Positions 6,993 to 17,000 are shown, counted from the first letter of the stretch. The stretch is DNA of 64,000 nucleotides from Gemmatimonadota bacterium (GCA_026387935.1 JAPLKU010000019.1:124001-188000), one strand, 5' to 3'. A program made the numbers and translations. The notes: generated by a model not told the origin, from the letters alone.

Positions 6993-8287
6993 TAGTACTG
7001 GCCTCCTGGTGTCTTCTCGGCAACCTTGCGGAGCGTGTTCGCTTCAGCGCGCTCGAAGAGCACCTTGCCGTCGACGATGGTGTATTCGACCATCGCTTCG
7101 GGCGCGAACGGATGCGCGGAAAACACGGCGATGTCGCCGTCTTTTCCGGTCTCGATGGAGCCGACCATCTTGTCGACGCCAAGCTGACGTGCCGGGTTGA
7201 GCGTGACCATCTTGAGCGCTTCGTTCACGGCCATGTTGCCGTAACGAACGCCGATGCCCGCTTCTTGATAGAGGCGACGAATGCGCTCGTCGGAGTCGGA
7301 GTTCACCGACACCACTACACCGCGCTGCGTCATGAGGGCCATGTTGTACGGAATTGCGTCGTAGGCCTCGACCTTGTAGGCCCACATGTCGGCGAAGGTG
7401 GACGCCATGGCGCCGTGCTTCGCGATTTCATCCGCGACCTTGTACCCCTCGAGCACATGCTGGAAGGTGTGGATCTTGAAGCCGAGTTCATCCGCGACGC
7501 GGATGAGCATCAGGATTTCGTCGCCACGATAGCTGTGCGAATGGACCTTGAGGTCACCGTGCAGAATGTCGGTGAGCGCTTCGAGGCGCAGGTCGCGCCG
7601 CGGCATGATCAGGTTCGGATTCGCCTTCACGCCATCGCGGTACTCCTTCCACTCCTGGTCGTACTCCTTGGCCTTCGTGAACCAGTAACGCACCGTGAAC
7701 TCGACGCCCATGCGGGTCATCGGGAAGCGGCGTTCGTCAGCGGGCGCCGCGGAGCTGGCGCGCGTGACGTTTTCGCCGAGCGCGAACTTCACGATTCGGA
7801 AGGCACCCTTGAAGTACATGGAGTCAGCGGACTGGCCCCAACGCATCTTGATGACCCGTGCCTGGCCGCCAATGGTGTTGGCGCTGCCATGGAGCAGAAG
7901 GGCCGCCGTCACGCCGCCGGCGAGGGCGCGGTAGATGACGGGATCGTCGTTCTTGAGCTGCACCTGCACTTCGGGCGTGACCGATTCGGCGCCTTCGTTG
8001 ATGCCGTTTTCGAGCGCGGCATGCGAGTGGGCGTCGATGATGCCGGGCATGACGAACTTGCCCGTGCCATCAATGGTGCGGACGCCGGCCGGGATGGCCA
8101 CGTTCGCGCCGACCGCCGTGATCTTGCCGCCGCGCACGAGGACCGTGGCGTTGGGGATGTCACCGCGTGTGATGGTGATGACCGTCGCGTTCTTGATCGC
8201 GACGTCCTGAGCCACGAGCGCGGCCGGCAGTGCAGTCAAAGCGACGGCTCGGAAAATTCCTGAAAGGATTCGCATATGCGTGTCCAT
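6992..8287 (-). CDS. Exported metal-dependent amidohydrolase
   Basis: A 431-residue exported amidohydrolase of the imidazolonepropionase/prolidase-like group. A signal peptide precedes AQDVAIKNATVITI. Metal ligands are intact: KFVMPGIIDAHSHAALENG carries H-x-H, with later histidines in LKVHSHSYRGDEIL and IHTFQHVLEGYK, and a late Asp in VSVNSDSDERIRRL. The C-terminal GSIETGKDGDIAVFSAHPF closes the sandwich domain. It lies between two paralogs that have lost these ligands. Spacing is 2 bases to the upstream gene and a one-base overlap to the downstream gene, so the three are one operon. The substrate is unknown; related exported enzymes act on cyclic amides or dipeptides. Confidence 0.9.
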   Translation of the reverse strand: MDTHMRILSGIFRAVALTALPAALVAQDVAIKNATVITITRGDIPNATVLVRGGKITAVGANVAIPAGVRTIDGTGKFVMPGIIDAHSHAALENGINEGAESVTPEVQVQLKNDDPVIYRALAGGVTAALLLHGSANTIGGQARVIKMRWGQSADSMYFKGAFRIVKFALGENVTRASSAAPADERRFPMTRMGVEFTVRYWFTKAKEYDQEWKEYRDGVKANPNLIMPRRDLRLEALTDILHGDLKVHSHSYRGDEILMLIRVADELGFKIHTFQHVLEGYKVADEIAKHGAMASTFADMWAYKVEAYDAIPYNMALMTQRGVVVSVNSDSDERIRRLYQEAGIGVRYGNMAVNEALKMVTLNPARQLGVDKMVGSIETGKDGDIAVFSAHPFAPEAMVEYTIVDGKVLFERAEANTLRKVAEKTPGGQY

Positions 8288-8289
8288 GG

Positions 8290-9687
8290 TTAGTAGATCC
8301 GCCCTTCGATGAAGACGTGCTTGATCGGGTTGGTCGCGGCGAAGAGGTCGTTGCCAGACACGATGACGAAGTTGGCGAGCTTGCCGACTTCAATCGTGCC
8401 GACCGCGGCGCTGACACCGAGGACGGCGGCCGGGGTCACCGTCGAGGCGCGAAGCGCGTCGTCGGGGCTCATGCCGGCTTCAATGGTCATGCGAATACGG
8501 TCGCGGAAGGTGAGGCCGCTCTCGCCACCGTACGAGGCAAGCGCCACCGGGATGCCGGCCTTGGCCAGCGCCGCGGCGTTGCCGTGCACTTCTTTCGTTT
8601 CGGCTGCCGTTGCCGCCGGAGCCGTGCCCGTCTTGCCCGAGCCGACCGCGAGGAACTCGCGACCGGTGATCGAATCAGCGGACGGCCACTGGAGGCTGAC
8701 CACTGCCGTTGCACCAGCCGCCTTCAGGTTGGCAATCACGCGCCACCCTTCCTGCGAGCCGACGACCACGGGACCCTTGAGTCCGAGTTCCTTGGCGATT
8801 TCGCCAACCCGAACGATCTGACGTTCGGTGGAGGCGACGAACCACGAGGACATTTCATTCGTTGCGGCGGGCATCATCGCGCGGCGCATCGGATCGTTCG
8901 ACGGGCGCGCGCCGGGGATGCCGGCCTTGAACGCCTTGTCGAGACGGGCTTCGTATTGCGCGTCGAGGAATGCCTGGCGGATATACGCCACGGCGCCGAT
9001 CCCGGTGCCGGGATACACACCACCACGCTTCGTGCCGAACGCAACGTCCTGACCGGCTGCGGCGCGGAGCGCGAGCGGAGCACCACCGCGAGTGCCGGTG
9101 AGTGCGGCGCCGACGCGACCCGGGAAGAGACCGCCATCGAAGACAAGTCCGACCGTGGTGACACCGCCGGCGCGGAACGCCTTCAACTGATCGTCGGTTG
9201 GAGCGAACATGTCGGCCGCTTCTGCACCGGCATCGATTTCCGGGAGGACCACCGGGGCCGCCGGCGTCGCGCCACGGCCGAGGGGAACCCCGCGGCCACC
9301 GGCACCACCACCGCCGCCACGACCGGCGGCCGGTCCAGCCGCCGCATTTGCCGTCGCCGGCAACGCACGGCTCGGGCTCGGCAGGCCGATGCTCGTTGCC
9401 GCATCAATCAGACCGGCATACACCGTGTGTCCGGTGAGGTCCATCTGCGTGACGCCTGCCGGGATCTGCACGGTGGCGCCAACGGCAGCGATGCGACCGT
9501 CACGCGTCAGAACGGTGCCTTTTTCAATCACCTTACCCGGCGAGACGACGATGCGAACATTCGTCAGCGCATAGTCGGTCCGCGGGGCTGCCGCGGTCGC
9601 CTTGCCCGGATCTTGTGTTTGGGCGGAGGCTGTCGCGACGGCGACGGCCAACGCGGTGGGAATAGCCAGGAAGTGTCTGCGGGCCAT
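8290..9687 (-). CDS. Exported amidohydrolase-family protein lacking HxH
   Basis: The first gene of the trio, 465 residues, with a signal peptide (FLAIPTALAVAVATASAQ). The amidohydrolase architecture is clear (TDYALTNVRIVVSPGKVIEK at the start; GTIEVGKLANFVIVSGNDLF at the end), but the first-strand metal motif is replaced (YAGLIDAATSIGLPS has no H-x-H) and the late strand reads VALASYGGESGLTFRDR. It is probably a non-metal or structural paralog of the intact middle gene. A Gly/Arg insert (AAGRGGGGGAGGRG) lies near residues 140-155. A 156-base gap separates its start from the yceI remnant. Confidence 0.85.
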   Translation of the reverse strand: MARRHFLAIPTALAVAVATASAQTQDPGKATAAAPRTDYALTNVRIVVSPGKVIEKGTVLTRDGRIAAVGATVQIPAGVTQMDLTGHTVYAGLIDAATSIGLPSPSRALPATANAAAGPAAGRGGGGGAGGRGVPLGRGATPAAPVVLPEIDAGAEAADMFAPTDDQLKAFRAGGVTTVGLVFDGGLFPGRVGAALTGTRGGAPLALRAAAGQDVAFGTKRGGVYPGTGIGAVAYIRQAFLDAQYEARLDKAFKAGIPGARPSNDPMRRAMMPAATNEMSSWFVASTERQIVRVGEIAKELGLKGPVVVGSQEGWRVIANLKAAGATAVVSLQWPSADSITGREFLAVGSGKTGTAPAATAAETKEVHGNAAALAKAGIPVALASYGGESGLTFRDRIRMTIEAGMSPDDALRASTVTPAAVLGVSAAVGTIEVGKLANFVIVSGNDLFAATNPIKHVFIEGRIY

Positions 9688-9843
9688 GCGTGGCGCTCCG
9701 GAAATCAGGGGGCGGTGGGGACTACTACCGAATTACGCTGCCACCGCCTTGGATGCTGGCAGGCAATTCATACAACATTCACAATTGTTCTATGATGATG
9801 GGGTCCAAGCCGTCGATTTGGCTAGGGTAGCGGCGACCGCGAA

Positions 9844-10211
9844 CTAGCTGGCCTTCTTCGTGGCCTCGATGTCGAGCGTGATCGTGATGTCGTCGCCGAC
9901 CACGGCCGCACCTTCCACGAGCCGACTGTAGTTCAATCCAAAATCGTGACGGTTGATCTTCGTCGTTGCGCTCGCGCCGACGCGAAGGTTCGCGCCCTGC
10001 TTCACCGGTGCGGCGGGGCCTTCAACGTCGAGCACGACTTCCTTCCCTTGAGGTCGTTGTCGCGCATCGCAACGCGGGTGTCTACGGTGGCCGCGTCAAT
10101 CGAGACATTCACCGACATCGTATTGGCATCCTGCGCGGACGCCGAACCGGCAATCGTGGCCAGGGCGAGTACGGCAGCGAACCTACGTCCTGCAGTCATG
10201 CGGATTCTCAT
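9844..10211 (-). pseudogene. yceI: yceI family remnant with internal deletions and frameshift
   Basis: Two overlapping frames together hold pieces of one YceI protein, an exported lipocalin-like isoprenoid-binding protein. The first frame (from 10211) has a signal peptide (FAAVLALATIAGSASAQ) and runs directly into NTMSVNVSIDAATVDTR and MRDNDLKG, skipping the usual N-terminal beta strands. The second frame resumes at KEVVLDVEGPAAPVK and ends GDDITITLDIEATKKA. Intact YceI proteins have about 50 residues before NTMSV and a further stretch between NDLK and KEVVLD. The joint lies in CTCAAGGGAAGGAAGTC and shifts the frame. I read this as a decayed gene with two deletions; an assembly error is the other possibility. 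Confidence 0.75.
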
Positions 10212-10282
10212 GGGCTGGCGTGGATTGCTCAGTACTTAGATATACGCCACAGCACCCAATTTGTTGCCGCGCCCGATCCAAG

Positions 10283-11110
10283 TCAGCCGCGCGGTGCGCC
10301 GAACACCAGACTCAGGCAGGTCACTCCGCCCTCGGCCTTGGCAAACTCGGAGAGCGGCGTCGTGCGCGAGTCAAACCCAAGCGTGCCAATGAGCGCCGCC
10401 GCCTGTGGATGCTCAGCCGCGCTCACCACGCTCCGGCCAATCGTGAGCACGTCAGCCGAGAACGGTTCGGCAGGTGGAATCTCCACGATGTCGAACCCGG
10501 CGAGATCCTTGAGTTCAACCCAGGCCGGGTTGACGAGCAATCGGCCGTCGGGGAGCGCGGTGCAAGCGCTCTTGAGATGGAGGCAGTCATGCATGCCGAC
10601 GGTGCGCACGATGTAGCCGAACGGACGCACGATGGCTGCGAGCGATGCGGCCCCTGCGGCATTCGTGCGCGCCGACATGCCGACGAGAACGACTCGGCCT
10701 GTGATGGCGACGTCGCCACCATCCAGCGTCGCCGGCAGCGCGATGCGTTCGACGGTTCGGTACTTCTTCAGCTCGGCTTCGATCCCTGCCACCTCGCCCC
10801 GGCGCGACTCAGCGCCCGGCGAAGCCATCACGGCGAGTTCGTCGAAGACGAGCGCCGTGTCCTCGACAAACACCGCATCGGCGTGCGACGCATTCACGTT
10901 CAGCGTCGTGACGGCGCAGCCGAGCTCGGCAAGCAACGCGCAGTATGCCGCATGCTGGGCCCGCGCGACGTCCATGTCGATTGGGTCACGGCCCACAAAA
11001 CTCCGCTCGCCGCGCTCGAGCGAGGTGGGCGGCGTGTGCGTGACGGCGATGCGCTTGGGAGACGGGATGCCGGCGGCGACGCCGGTGCTCGCGCCTTCGT
11101 GCGTGCTCAC
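10283..11110 (-). CDS. Dimethylargininase (DDAH) / amidinotransferase family
   Basis: A 275-residue cytoplasmic guanidine-modifying enzyme of the DDAH family, which hydrolyses N-omega-methylated arginines to citrulline plus methylamines. Visible family elements: FVEDTALVF (substrate-binding Glu-Asp), PATLDGGDVAITGR, the catalytic His region GMHDCLHLKSACTAL, and the C-terminal catalytic Cys in EGGVTCLSLVF. The start overlaps the preceding MFS/spermidine-synthase stop by four bases (11107-11110), so the two are co-translated. The neighbour suggests a link to arginine or polyamine metabolism; this is inference. Confidence 0.88.
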   Translation of the reverse strand: MSTHEGASTGVAAGIPSPKRIAVTHTPPTSLERGERSFVGRDPIDMDVARAQHAAYCALLAELGCAVTTLNVNASHADAVFVEDTALVFDELAVMASPGAESRRGEVAGIEAELKKYRTVERIALPATLDGGDVAITGRVVLVGMSARTNAAGAASLAAIVRPFGYIVRTVGMHDCLHLKSACTALPDGRLLVNPAWVELKDLAGFDIVEIPPAEPFSADVLTIGRSVVSAAEHPQAAALIGTLGFDSRTTPLSEFAKAEGGVTCLSLVFGAPRG

Positions 11111-13560
11111 TGACCGATCACGAGCGCACGGAGGTGCTCCACGCTCGACGCCGTCCCGACGAAGAGATCCGCCGGAAAGGTGCGATAGCGGAGCATGGCG
11201 TCACGAATTGCGCTCTGGCGGTAATAGTTGAAGCCGAAACCGGCGAGGTACTGCAGGCGGAGGTTTCTGTCGCGGTTGATCTCCGCATTCACCACCCAGG
11301 GCCCGAGATCCTTGCCTCGACCCGTGTAGGTCTTGAGCACGTCGAAGGCGTTCGCGTACCCAACCTCGGCGAGCGAGGCTTTGACAGGGGCGTATTCGGG
11401 CCGGTCGAGCTTCGCCTGCCACGCGTCCACGTCAATCGGTTTTTCGTCGAGGCGCCCGACGAGCACGACGTCGTACCCGCTGCCGTCGGTGTAGTCGTTG
11501 CGCCACACCGTGCCGTTGGGGAACACCTCGAGGAAGGTCGCGACTTCGCTCTTCACGACTTCTTCGGTGCTCTCGTAGAGCGGCACCCACTGGGTGACCA
11601 CGCCGCCGGGATTGAGGTGCGCCTTCACATGCTCGAAATACTCCTTGGTGTACAGCGTCGCGGCGCCCTTCACCCAGGGATGAATGGGATCCGACGTGAT
11701 GACGTCGAACTTCTCATTCGTGGTGAGCACATAGTGGCGCGCGTCATCGTACCGGATCTCCACGCGCTTGTTCTCGGCGACCGCGTGATTGGCATCGCGG
11801 AAGTAGGTCGCAACCGTCTTGGGGATCAACGGCTCCATTTCGCAAATCACCATGCGCTGCAACGTCGGATGAATGCTGATGGCACCCGCGGTGACGCCGG
11901 CGCCGAATCCAACGACGAGCACACTCTTGGGATCGTCGTGCATGAGCGCGGAGAGGTGGCCGAGGAGACGCTGCAGCCGCATGTCCTGCGGCTCGGTGCT
12001 GGCCTCGACCTTTCCGCTCACATGGAAGTTCCGGTAGCCGTTCGATTCCTCGGTGACGGCGATGGACGAGTTGATGCCCTCGCCCACGAAGAGCGCGTTC
12101 GGGTCACCCTGCCAGGGGAACGAGCGGCCCCAGGCAATAAGGCCTGGTGGCACGGGCGAGACTTGCATGACGAAGTAGAGCGCCGCGACGGCGAGTGCCC
12201 CGGCGCCGATCACGCTGCCAGCACCCAGTGATCCGGCTTTTCGTTCGCCCGTCGCCGCATCCGCGGCGCCGGCACGAATGAGCGGCACCAGCGAAGCGAG
12301 TCCAGAGACTATCGACAACACGACGAGCACGCGTTGCGCACCCTGCGTGCCGCCCCACGGAATGAGAATCAACCCGGTGATCATTGAGCCGACGATCGCT
12401 CCGAGCGTGTTGGCGGCGTACACGCGACCGACCACGCGACCCGGATCAGCAGCGCGCTGACTTGCGGCGGCGAGCGCCAGCGGGAAGCTCGCCCCCCAGA
12501 GCACCGCGCCGGGGAGAATCGTGAAGAGCGACCGCGCGACGTCGAGCTGGAAGTTGAACCACGGCGTCGCTGCGAGCGATTCGTTCACCGGCCAGCGCGG
12601 GAGACCATGCGAAAGGAGCCAGGCGCCCCAGAGGGTCGTGAAGGCAATGAGCAACTGCACCCATCCGAGCACCGCGCGCGGGTTCCGTGAGTCTTTTGCG
12701 ACGGCCGAGCCGGCAACGCTGCCGAGCCCGAGTCCAATCAGGAACACGGCGAGAATCACGGAGAAGGCGTATGTCGTCGCACCGAACATCAGCGAGAGCA
12801 GGCGCGTCCAGACGACTTCGGCGCCCAGCGCCGTGAGTCCTGAGAGTGCAATCGCAATGAACACACCGCGCGGCTGCCAAGCGGCCATGCCAACGACCGC
12901 ATCGCTCGCGGTGGACGCCGCGGTCTCTTCCGCCGGCTCATACGTCGCGCGTTTCGAGAGCAGCAGCGCCGCGCCGGCCACAATCGCATTCAACGCTACC
13001 GCGACGAGCGCCGCGGTGGTGAGATCAAACTTGCGGAGCAAATAGAACCCGGCCGCGAGACAACCCACCACAGCGCCGGCGATGTTGCCGCCGTAAAAGA
13101 ATCCGAGCCACGACACACCGGTCGGCGTGGATTCCACATAGCGCGAAATGGCCGGCAGCGTCGCGCCCATCAGGATCGTCGGCGGCAAGAGCAGGAGTAC
13201 GCACACCACGGCGCGGAACAGCACGCTGGCGGGACCGCCGCCATCAACCGCCGTGTAGAGCGATCCGACAAGGGGCATCAGTACGATGAGCACCGCGCCA
13301 ACCACGCCGATCATCCCCTCGAGCTTGGCATAGACCACGAGTGGGTGCTGGTCGCGCTTCACAAAACGGGTGAGCAGCAGCGATCCGAGGCACATGCCAC
13401 CCATGAACGTTCCGAGCAGCACCGCCAGCGAGATCGCGGACGACCCGATCACCAGCTGGAGCACCTGGAACCAGACGATTTCATAGATCAGCGCCGCGCA
13501 GCCACTCCCGACGAACAGGAGGAGCATGAACGGCAAGAAGCGCGCAGTCGGTTGTCTCAT
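11107..13560 (-). CDS. Fused MFS-like transporter/spermidine-synthase-like protein
   Basis: About 817 residues. The N-terminal half (to about residue 480) has many membrane segments, beginning FLPFMLLLFVGSGCAALIYE, typical of the polyamine-transporter-like domain fused to spermidine synthase. The C-terminal third is a SAM/dcSAM-binding Rossmann domain: VLVVGFGAGVTAGAIS, an acidic strand end (VICEMEPL), YDDARHYV, and FDVITSDPIHPWVKGA. In true spermidine synthases the last motif contains D-S-x-D-P; here it is SDPIHP, so activity is uncertain. I start at ATG 13560; a GTG at 13584 gives eight more residues. A paralog lies at 27211-29652. It is coupled to the downstream DDAH gene. Confidence 0.85.
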   Translation of the reverse strand: MRQPTARFLPFMLLLFVGSGCAALIYEIVWFQVLQLVIGSSAISLAVLLGTFMGGMCLGSLLLTRFVKRDQHPLVVYAKLEGMIGVVGAVLIVLMPLVGSLYTAVDGGGPASVLFRAVVCVLLLLPPTILMGATLPAISRYVESTPTGVSWLGFFYGGNIAGAVVGCLAAGFYLLRKFDLTTAALVAVALNAIVAGAALLLSKRATYEPAEETAASTASDAVVGMAAWQPRGVFIAIALSGLTALGAEVVWTRLLSLMFGATTYAFSVILAVFLIGLGLGSVAGSAVAKDSRNPRAVLGWVQLLIAFTTLWGAWLLSHGLPRWPVNESLAATPWFNFQLDVARSLFTILPGAVLWGASFPLALAAASQRAADPGRVVGRVYAANTLGAIVGSMITGLILIPWGGTQGAQRVLVVLSIVSGLASLVPLIRAGAADAATGERKAGSLGAGSVIGAGALAVAALYFVMQVSPVPPGLIAWGRSFPWQGDPNALFVGEGINSSIAVTEESNGYRNFHVSGKVEASTEPQDMRLQRLLGHLSALMHDDPKSVLVVGFGAGVTAGAISIHPTLQRMVICEMEPLIPKTVATYFRDANHAVAENKRVEIRYDDARHYVLTTNEKFDVITSDPIHPWVKGAATLYTKEYFEHVKAHLNPGGVVTQWVPLYESTEEVVKSEVATFLEVFPNGTVWRNDYTDGSGYDVVLVGRLDEKPIDVDAWQAKLDRPEYAPVKASLAEVGYANAFDVLKTYTGRGKDLGPWVVNAEINRDRNLRLQYLAGFGFNYYRQSAIRDAMLRYRTFPADLFVGTASSVEHLRALVIGQ

Positions 13561-13570
13561 GAAGAGAAAA

Positions 13571-13852
13571 TTACCCGCCTGCACCGCAACTGCCGCCAGG
13601 TTGAGAAACTGCTTCCAGGCGTGGCTTGACGAGTCGCGTGCTATCCCAAGTCGTCTTTACGCCGTCCGAAGTCGTCCGAGCGCCGTCCGAAGTCGTATTA
13701 GCGCCGGCCGAAGTCGTCCGAGCGCCGGCCGAAGTCGTCCGAGCATGAGCTTTTCTTGGTTGTGCAGGTGGGATGAACGGTTGGTGCACCGGATCTACTA
13801 GTTCGTGCACCGGATCGAATGGGTCGTGCATCGGATCTGATAGGTCGTGCAC
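13571..13852 (-). CDS. Possible heptapeptide-repeat ORF upstream of MFS/spermidine-synthase gene
   Basis: Ninety-three open codons run antisense through both 21-bp repeat families. Because each repeat is 21 bases, the product is built of heptapeptides: first D-P-V-H-E-x-x type, then ARTTSAG type. The frame ends 10 bases before the ATG of the MFS/spermidine-synthase gene. A second frame (13976-13698) continues the first repeat type beyond a 19-bp unit that shifts the frame. No ribosome site or family match is visible; the open frame may simply follow from the repeat length. Confidence 0.25.
   Translation of the reverse strand: MHDLSDPMHDPFDPVHELVDPVHQPFIPPAQPRKAHARTTSAGARTTSAGANTTSDGARTTSDGVKTTWDSTRLVKPRLEAVSQPGGSCGAGG
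13642..13746. repeat. 21-bp tandem repeat, family A (about 5 units)
   Basis: Four full units and a partial one of the pattern AGTCGTCCGAGCGCCGTCCGA, with variation at the CCGAG and GTCC positions. It lies between the MFS/spermidine-synthase start and the second repeat family. There are no unique spacers, so it is not a CRISPR array. Confidence 0.75.
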
Positions 13853-13986
13853 GATCTGATAGGTCGTGCACCGGATCGAATGGTTCGTGCACCGGATCTA
13901 CTAGTTCGCGCATCGGATCGAATGGTTCGTGCACCGGAACTAACGGTTCGTGCACCGGATCGAATAGGTCGTGCACCCGAACGAGC
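13780..13986. repeat. 21-bp tandem repeat, family B (10 units)
   Basis: Ten contiguous units of GGTCGTGCACCGGATCGAATG and variants; all are 21 bp except the fourth (13843-13861), which is 19 bp. Nearly every unit has the palindrome GTGCAC or a one-base variant at the same place, and unit ends alternate between GAATG, CTACTA and GATA forms. It lies between divergently read sequence and the terminator of the sortilin-like gene. Confidence 0.85.
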
Positions 13987-14019
13987 GCCGCCTCAGGCCG
14001 ACCGATTGGCTGAATGCAG

Positions 14020-14054
14020 GACGGGCGCCCCGGAATCTCTCCGGAGCGCCCGTC
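14020..14054 (-). terminator. Hairpin downstream of the sortilin/BNR gene
   Basis: GACGGGCGC (14020-14028) pairs with GCGCCCGTC (14046-14054) and the inner CCGGA pairs with TCCGG. It lies 20 bases past the stop of the minus-strand gene that ends at 14074 and probably terminates it, although no strong T tract follows. Confidence 0.6.
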
Positions 14055-14073
14055 GCCGTCGTGCGAGTCGAGG

Positions 14074-17000
14074 CTATTTCTCGTTCATCCAGATGTCCGC
14101 CATCACCGTGACCGGCTTGCTGACGGTCTTGCCATTCACGCTGAGCGTGACGTTGTACGTACCCGCGGTGAGCGCGCCGGCCCCGCCACGACCACCACCG
14201 CCGCCACGACCACCACCGCCTGCGCCTTCACAACCGGTGTTCGGCGGACCGGCCGGACCGCGTCCACCACCACCGCCACCGAAACCAGCTGCACCGGCCG
14301 CCCCGGCGAGCATCGGTGTACCGAGGTTCCAGTGCACGCGATTGATGCCCGCATTTTTCGGCCCGTCGCTCGTGCACAGCGTGCGTCCCTGGGCATCGGT
14401 CACCGAGATCTTGACGTCGGCCGTGGCGGCCGACTTCAGGTAGTAGCTGATGGCCGTACCGCGCGGCGCGTTTTCGCCGAGCCAGAGCTTCTGGCCCGCC
14501 ACCTGCTGGCCATCCTGGCGATTATTGAGATAGGCAACCGCCGGGCGAACATCGAAGAGGTGCACGTCCTCGGCGCGAACCGCCGCCGTGAACTGCTGGA
14601 GCGGCGTGATGTCGTCCGCGATCCAGACGCTGCGTCCGTGCGAGCCGATGATCAGGTCGCCGTCACGCGGATGGACGAGGATGTCGTCCGTGCGAACGGT
14701 CGGATAGTTGTTCATGAACTTCTGCCAGTTTTTCCCGGCGTCGAGCGAGACGAAGATCCCGAACTCCGTGCCCACGTAGAGCAGGTCGCGGTTCTTCGGG
14801 TCTTCGCGAATCACCTGCAGGTTGCCGTACGCCGGCAGGTTCGACGAAATGCTCGCGAAGGTGCGGCCGTAGTCCTTCGTGACGAAGGCGTACGGCTTGA
14901 GGTCGTCGCTGCGGTGACCGTCCACCGCGACGTACGCGGTGCCGGCGTCGAAGTGCGACGCGTCAACGCGCGCGACCCAGTAGTCGTGATTCGCCGGGAG
15001 GCCCGGGAGGTTCTTGCCGACTTCCGTGAACGTGATGCCGCCGTCGCGGCTCACCTGGAGGTTGCCGTCGTCGGTGCCGGCCCATACGACACCCGGCATC
15101 ACCGGCGATTCGGACACGGCGATGATCGTCGAGTACGCCACGACGCCGTCGTTCTTCGAGAGCTGCGTCCGGTCGCCCGGCGCGCCCATGAGGTTGATCT
15201 TGCAGCGGTCCACCTGCTTGGTGAGATCGGCGCTCTGCGTGTACGTGTCGCCGCGGTCGAGCGAGCGATACAGCCGCGCGCCACCGTACCAGACGATGCT
15301 CGGGTTGTGCGGCGAGAGCTGGTATGGCGTGTTCCAGTTGAAACGGGCGGCATCGCCCGGCTGGCCATTGACCACGTTGCCGTTCGCGTTGCCACGACCA
15401 CCACCGCCCCCGCCGCCACCACCACCACCGCCGCGACCACCCGCGGTCACGACGCGACCGTCAACGCAGGTTGCCCCTGCTGCGGCACCGCCTGCACCAC
15501 GGCCACCGGGGCCCGGCGGAACCGGACGAATACTCTTCTGCGCCCCGGTAAACAGGTCGTACCGGCTCGTGCTGCCGTCCTGCGATTCGGTGTAGACGAT
15601 GTTGTAGTTCTGCGGATCGACCTGTGTCTGGAATCCGTCGCCGCCGCCGATGCCGAACCAATGCGAGTTGAGTATCCCGTCGTTGTTACGCGTGGAGCTC
15701 GGGCCGCCCCACGAACCGTTGTCCTGCAGGCCCGTGTACACGTAGTACGGACGGCGCATGTCGGCACTCACCCAGTAGGCGAGGCCGGTGGCCATCGTGC
15801 TCACATAGTCCCAGGTGCGCCCCTGGTCCCACGAGATGTCGAGACCGCCATCGTTGCCGATCATCAGGTGCTTGGGATTCTTCGGGTCGATGTACATCGC
15901 GTGGTTGTCCACGTGACCCGCAGTGTTATTGCCACCGGCAGCATCGAGCGTGGCGAAGGTCTTGCCGCCGTCAGTCGACTTGGCCCACGGTAGCCCCGAC
16001 ACGTAGAGCGTGTTCGGGTTCATCGGATCGACGCGCACCTGGCTGAAGTACATCGGCCGCGCGTTGCAGTTGCTGACGAGCGTCCAGCTCTTGCCCTTGT
16101 TGTCGGAGCGCCAGAGACCGCTGGTGTTCGCGTTGAGCCCCGGAGGAGCGGCTGGGGCCGCACCCGCGGCCGCACCACGACCGCCACGGCCCGTCGCCGT
16201 GGAACCATTGTTGCACCAGTCAAATCCGCCGCGACCGCCGCCGGGTGCCGCACCCTCGGCCGGCGGTGCTTCGGCCGCCGCTGCCGCGCCGGGCGTGCCG
16301 GCGTCGCCGACTTCGATCTGCATGTACACCGTGTTCGGGTTCGACCGCGACACGCCAATCGCGCTGCGGCCGAACGTCCCACTCGGCAGACCGTTGCCCG
16401 TGAGTTTGTTCCACGTGCGGCCCGCGTCGTCAGACTTCCAGAGCGCGCTGCCGGGGCCGCCACCGTTGAAGCAGCAACCCGAGCGGCGGCGCTGGTAGCT
16501 CGCCGCATAGAGCGTGCTCGAGTTCGACGGATCCATCGCGAGATCGGTGAAGCCGGTGTTGTCGTCAACGAACTTGATCTTGGCCCAGGTCTTTCCACCG
16601 TCGGTCGTCTTGTAGAGTCCGCGATCGGGGCTCGCTCCGAAGAGGTGGCCATTCGCGGCCACGTACACGACTTCCGGATTGCGCGGATCGATCACGATCC
16701 GCGAAATGGTCTGCGTTTCGCGCAGGCCGAGATGCGTCCAGGTCTTGCCGCCGTCGGTGGTCTTGTATATGCCGTTGCCGAACGACGCCGTCTGGCGATT
16801 GTTCGCTTCGCCGGTGCCGACGTAAACAATGTTCGGGTCCTTCGGATGGATGGCGATGTCGCCGATCGAGGCGGTGGGCTGCTCATCGAAGACCGGCGTG
16901 AACGTCGTGCCATTGTTCTCCGACTTCCACACGCCGCCGACGGCGTACCCGATATAGATGATGTTCGGGTCGGTCTCGCTCGCTTCGATGTCGTCGATGC

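Noticed and set aside
13642-13986. CRISPR array
   Set aside because: The 21-bp units are directly contiguous, there are no unique spacers, and no cas genes are near.
14014-15993. 659-codon plus-strand frame over the sortilin-like gene
   Set aside because: It is antisense to Asp-box repeats; its Thr/Ala runs come from the Gly/Arg codons of the real gene.
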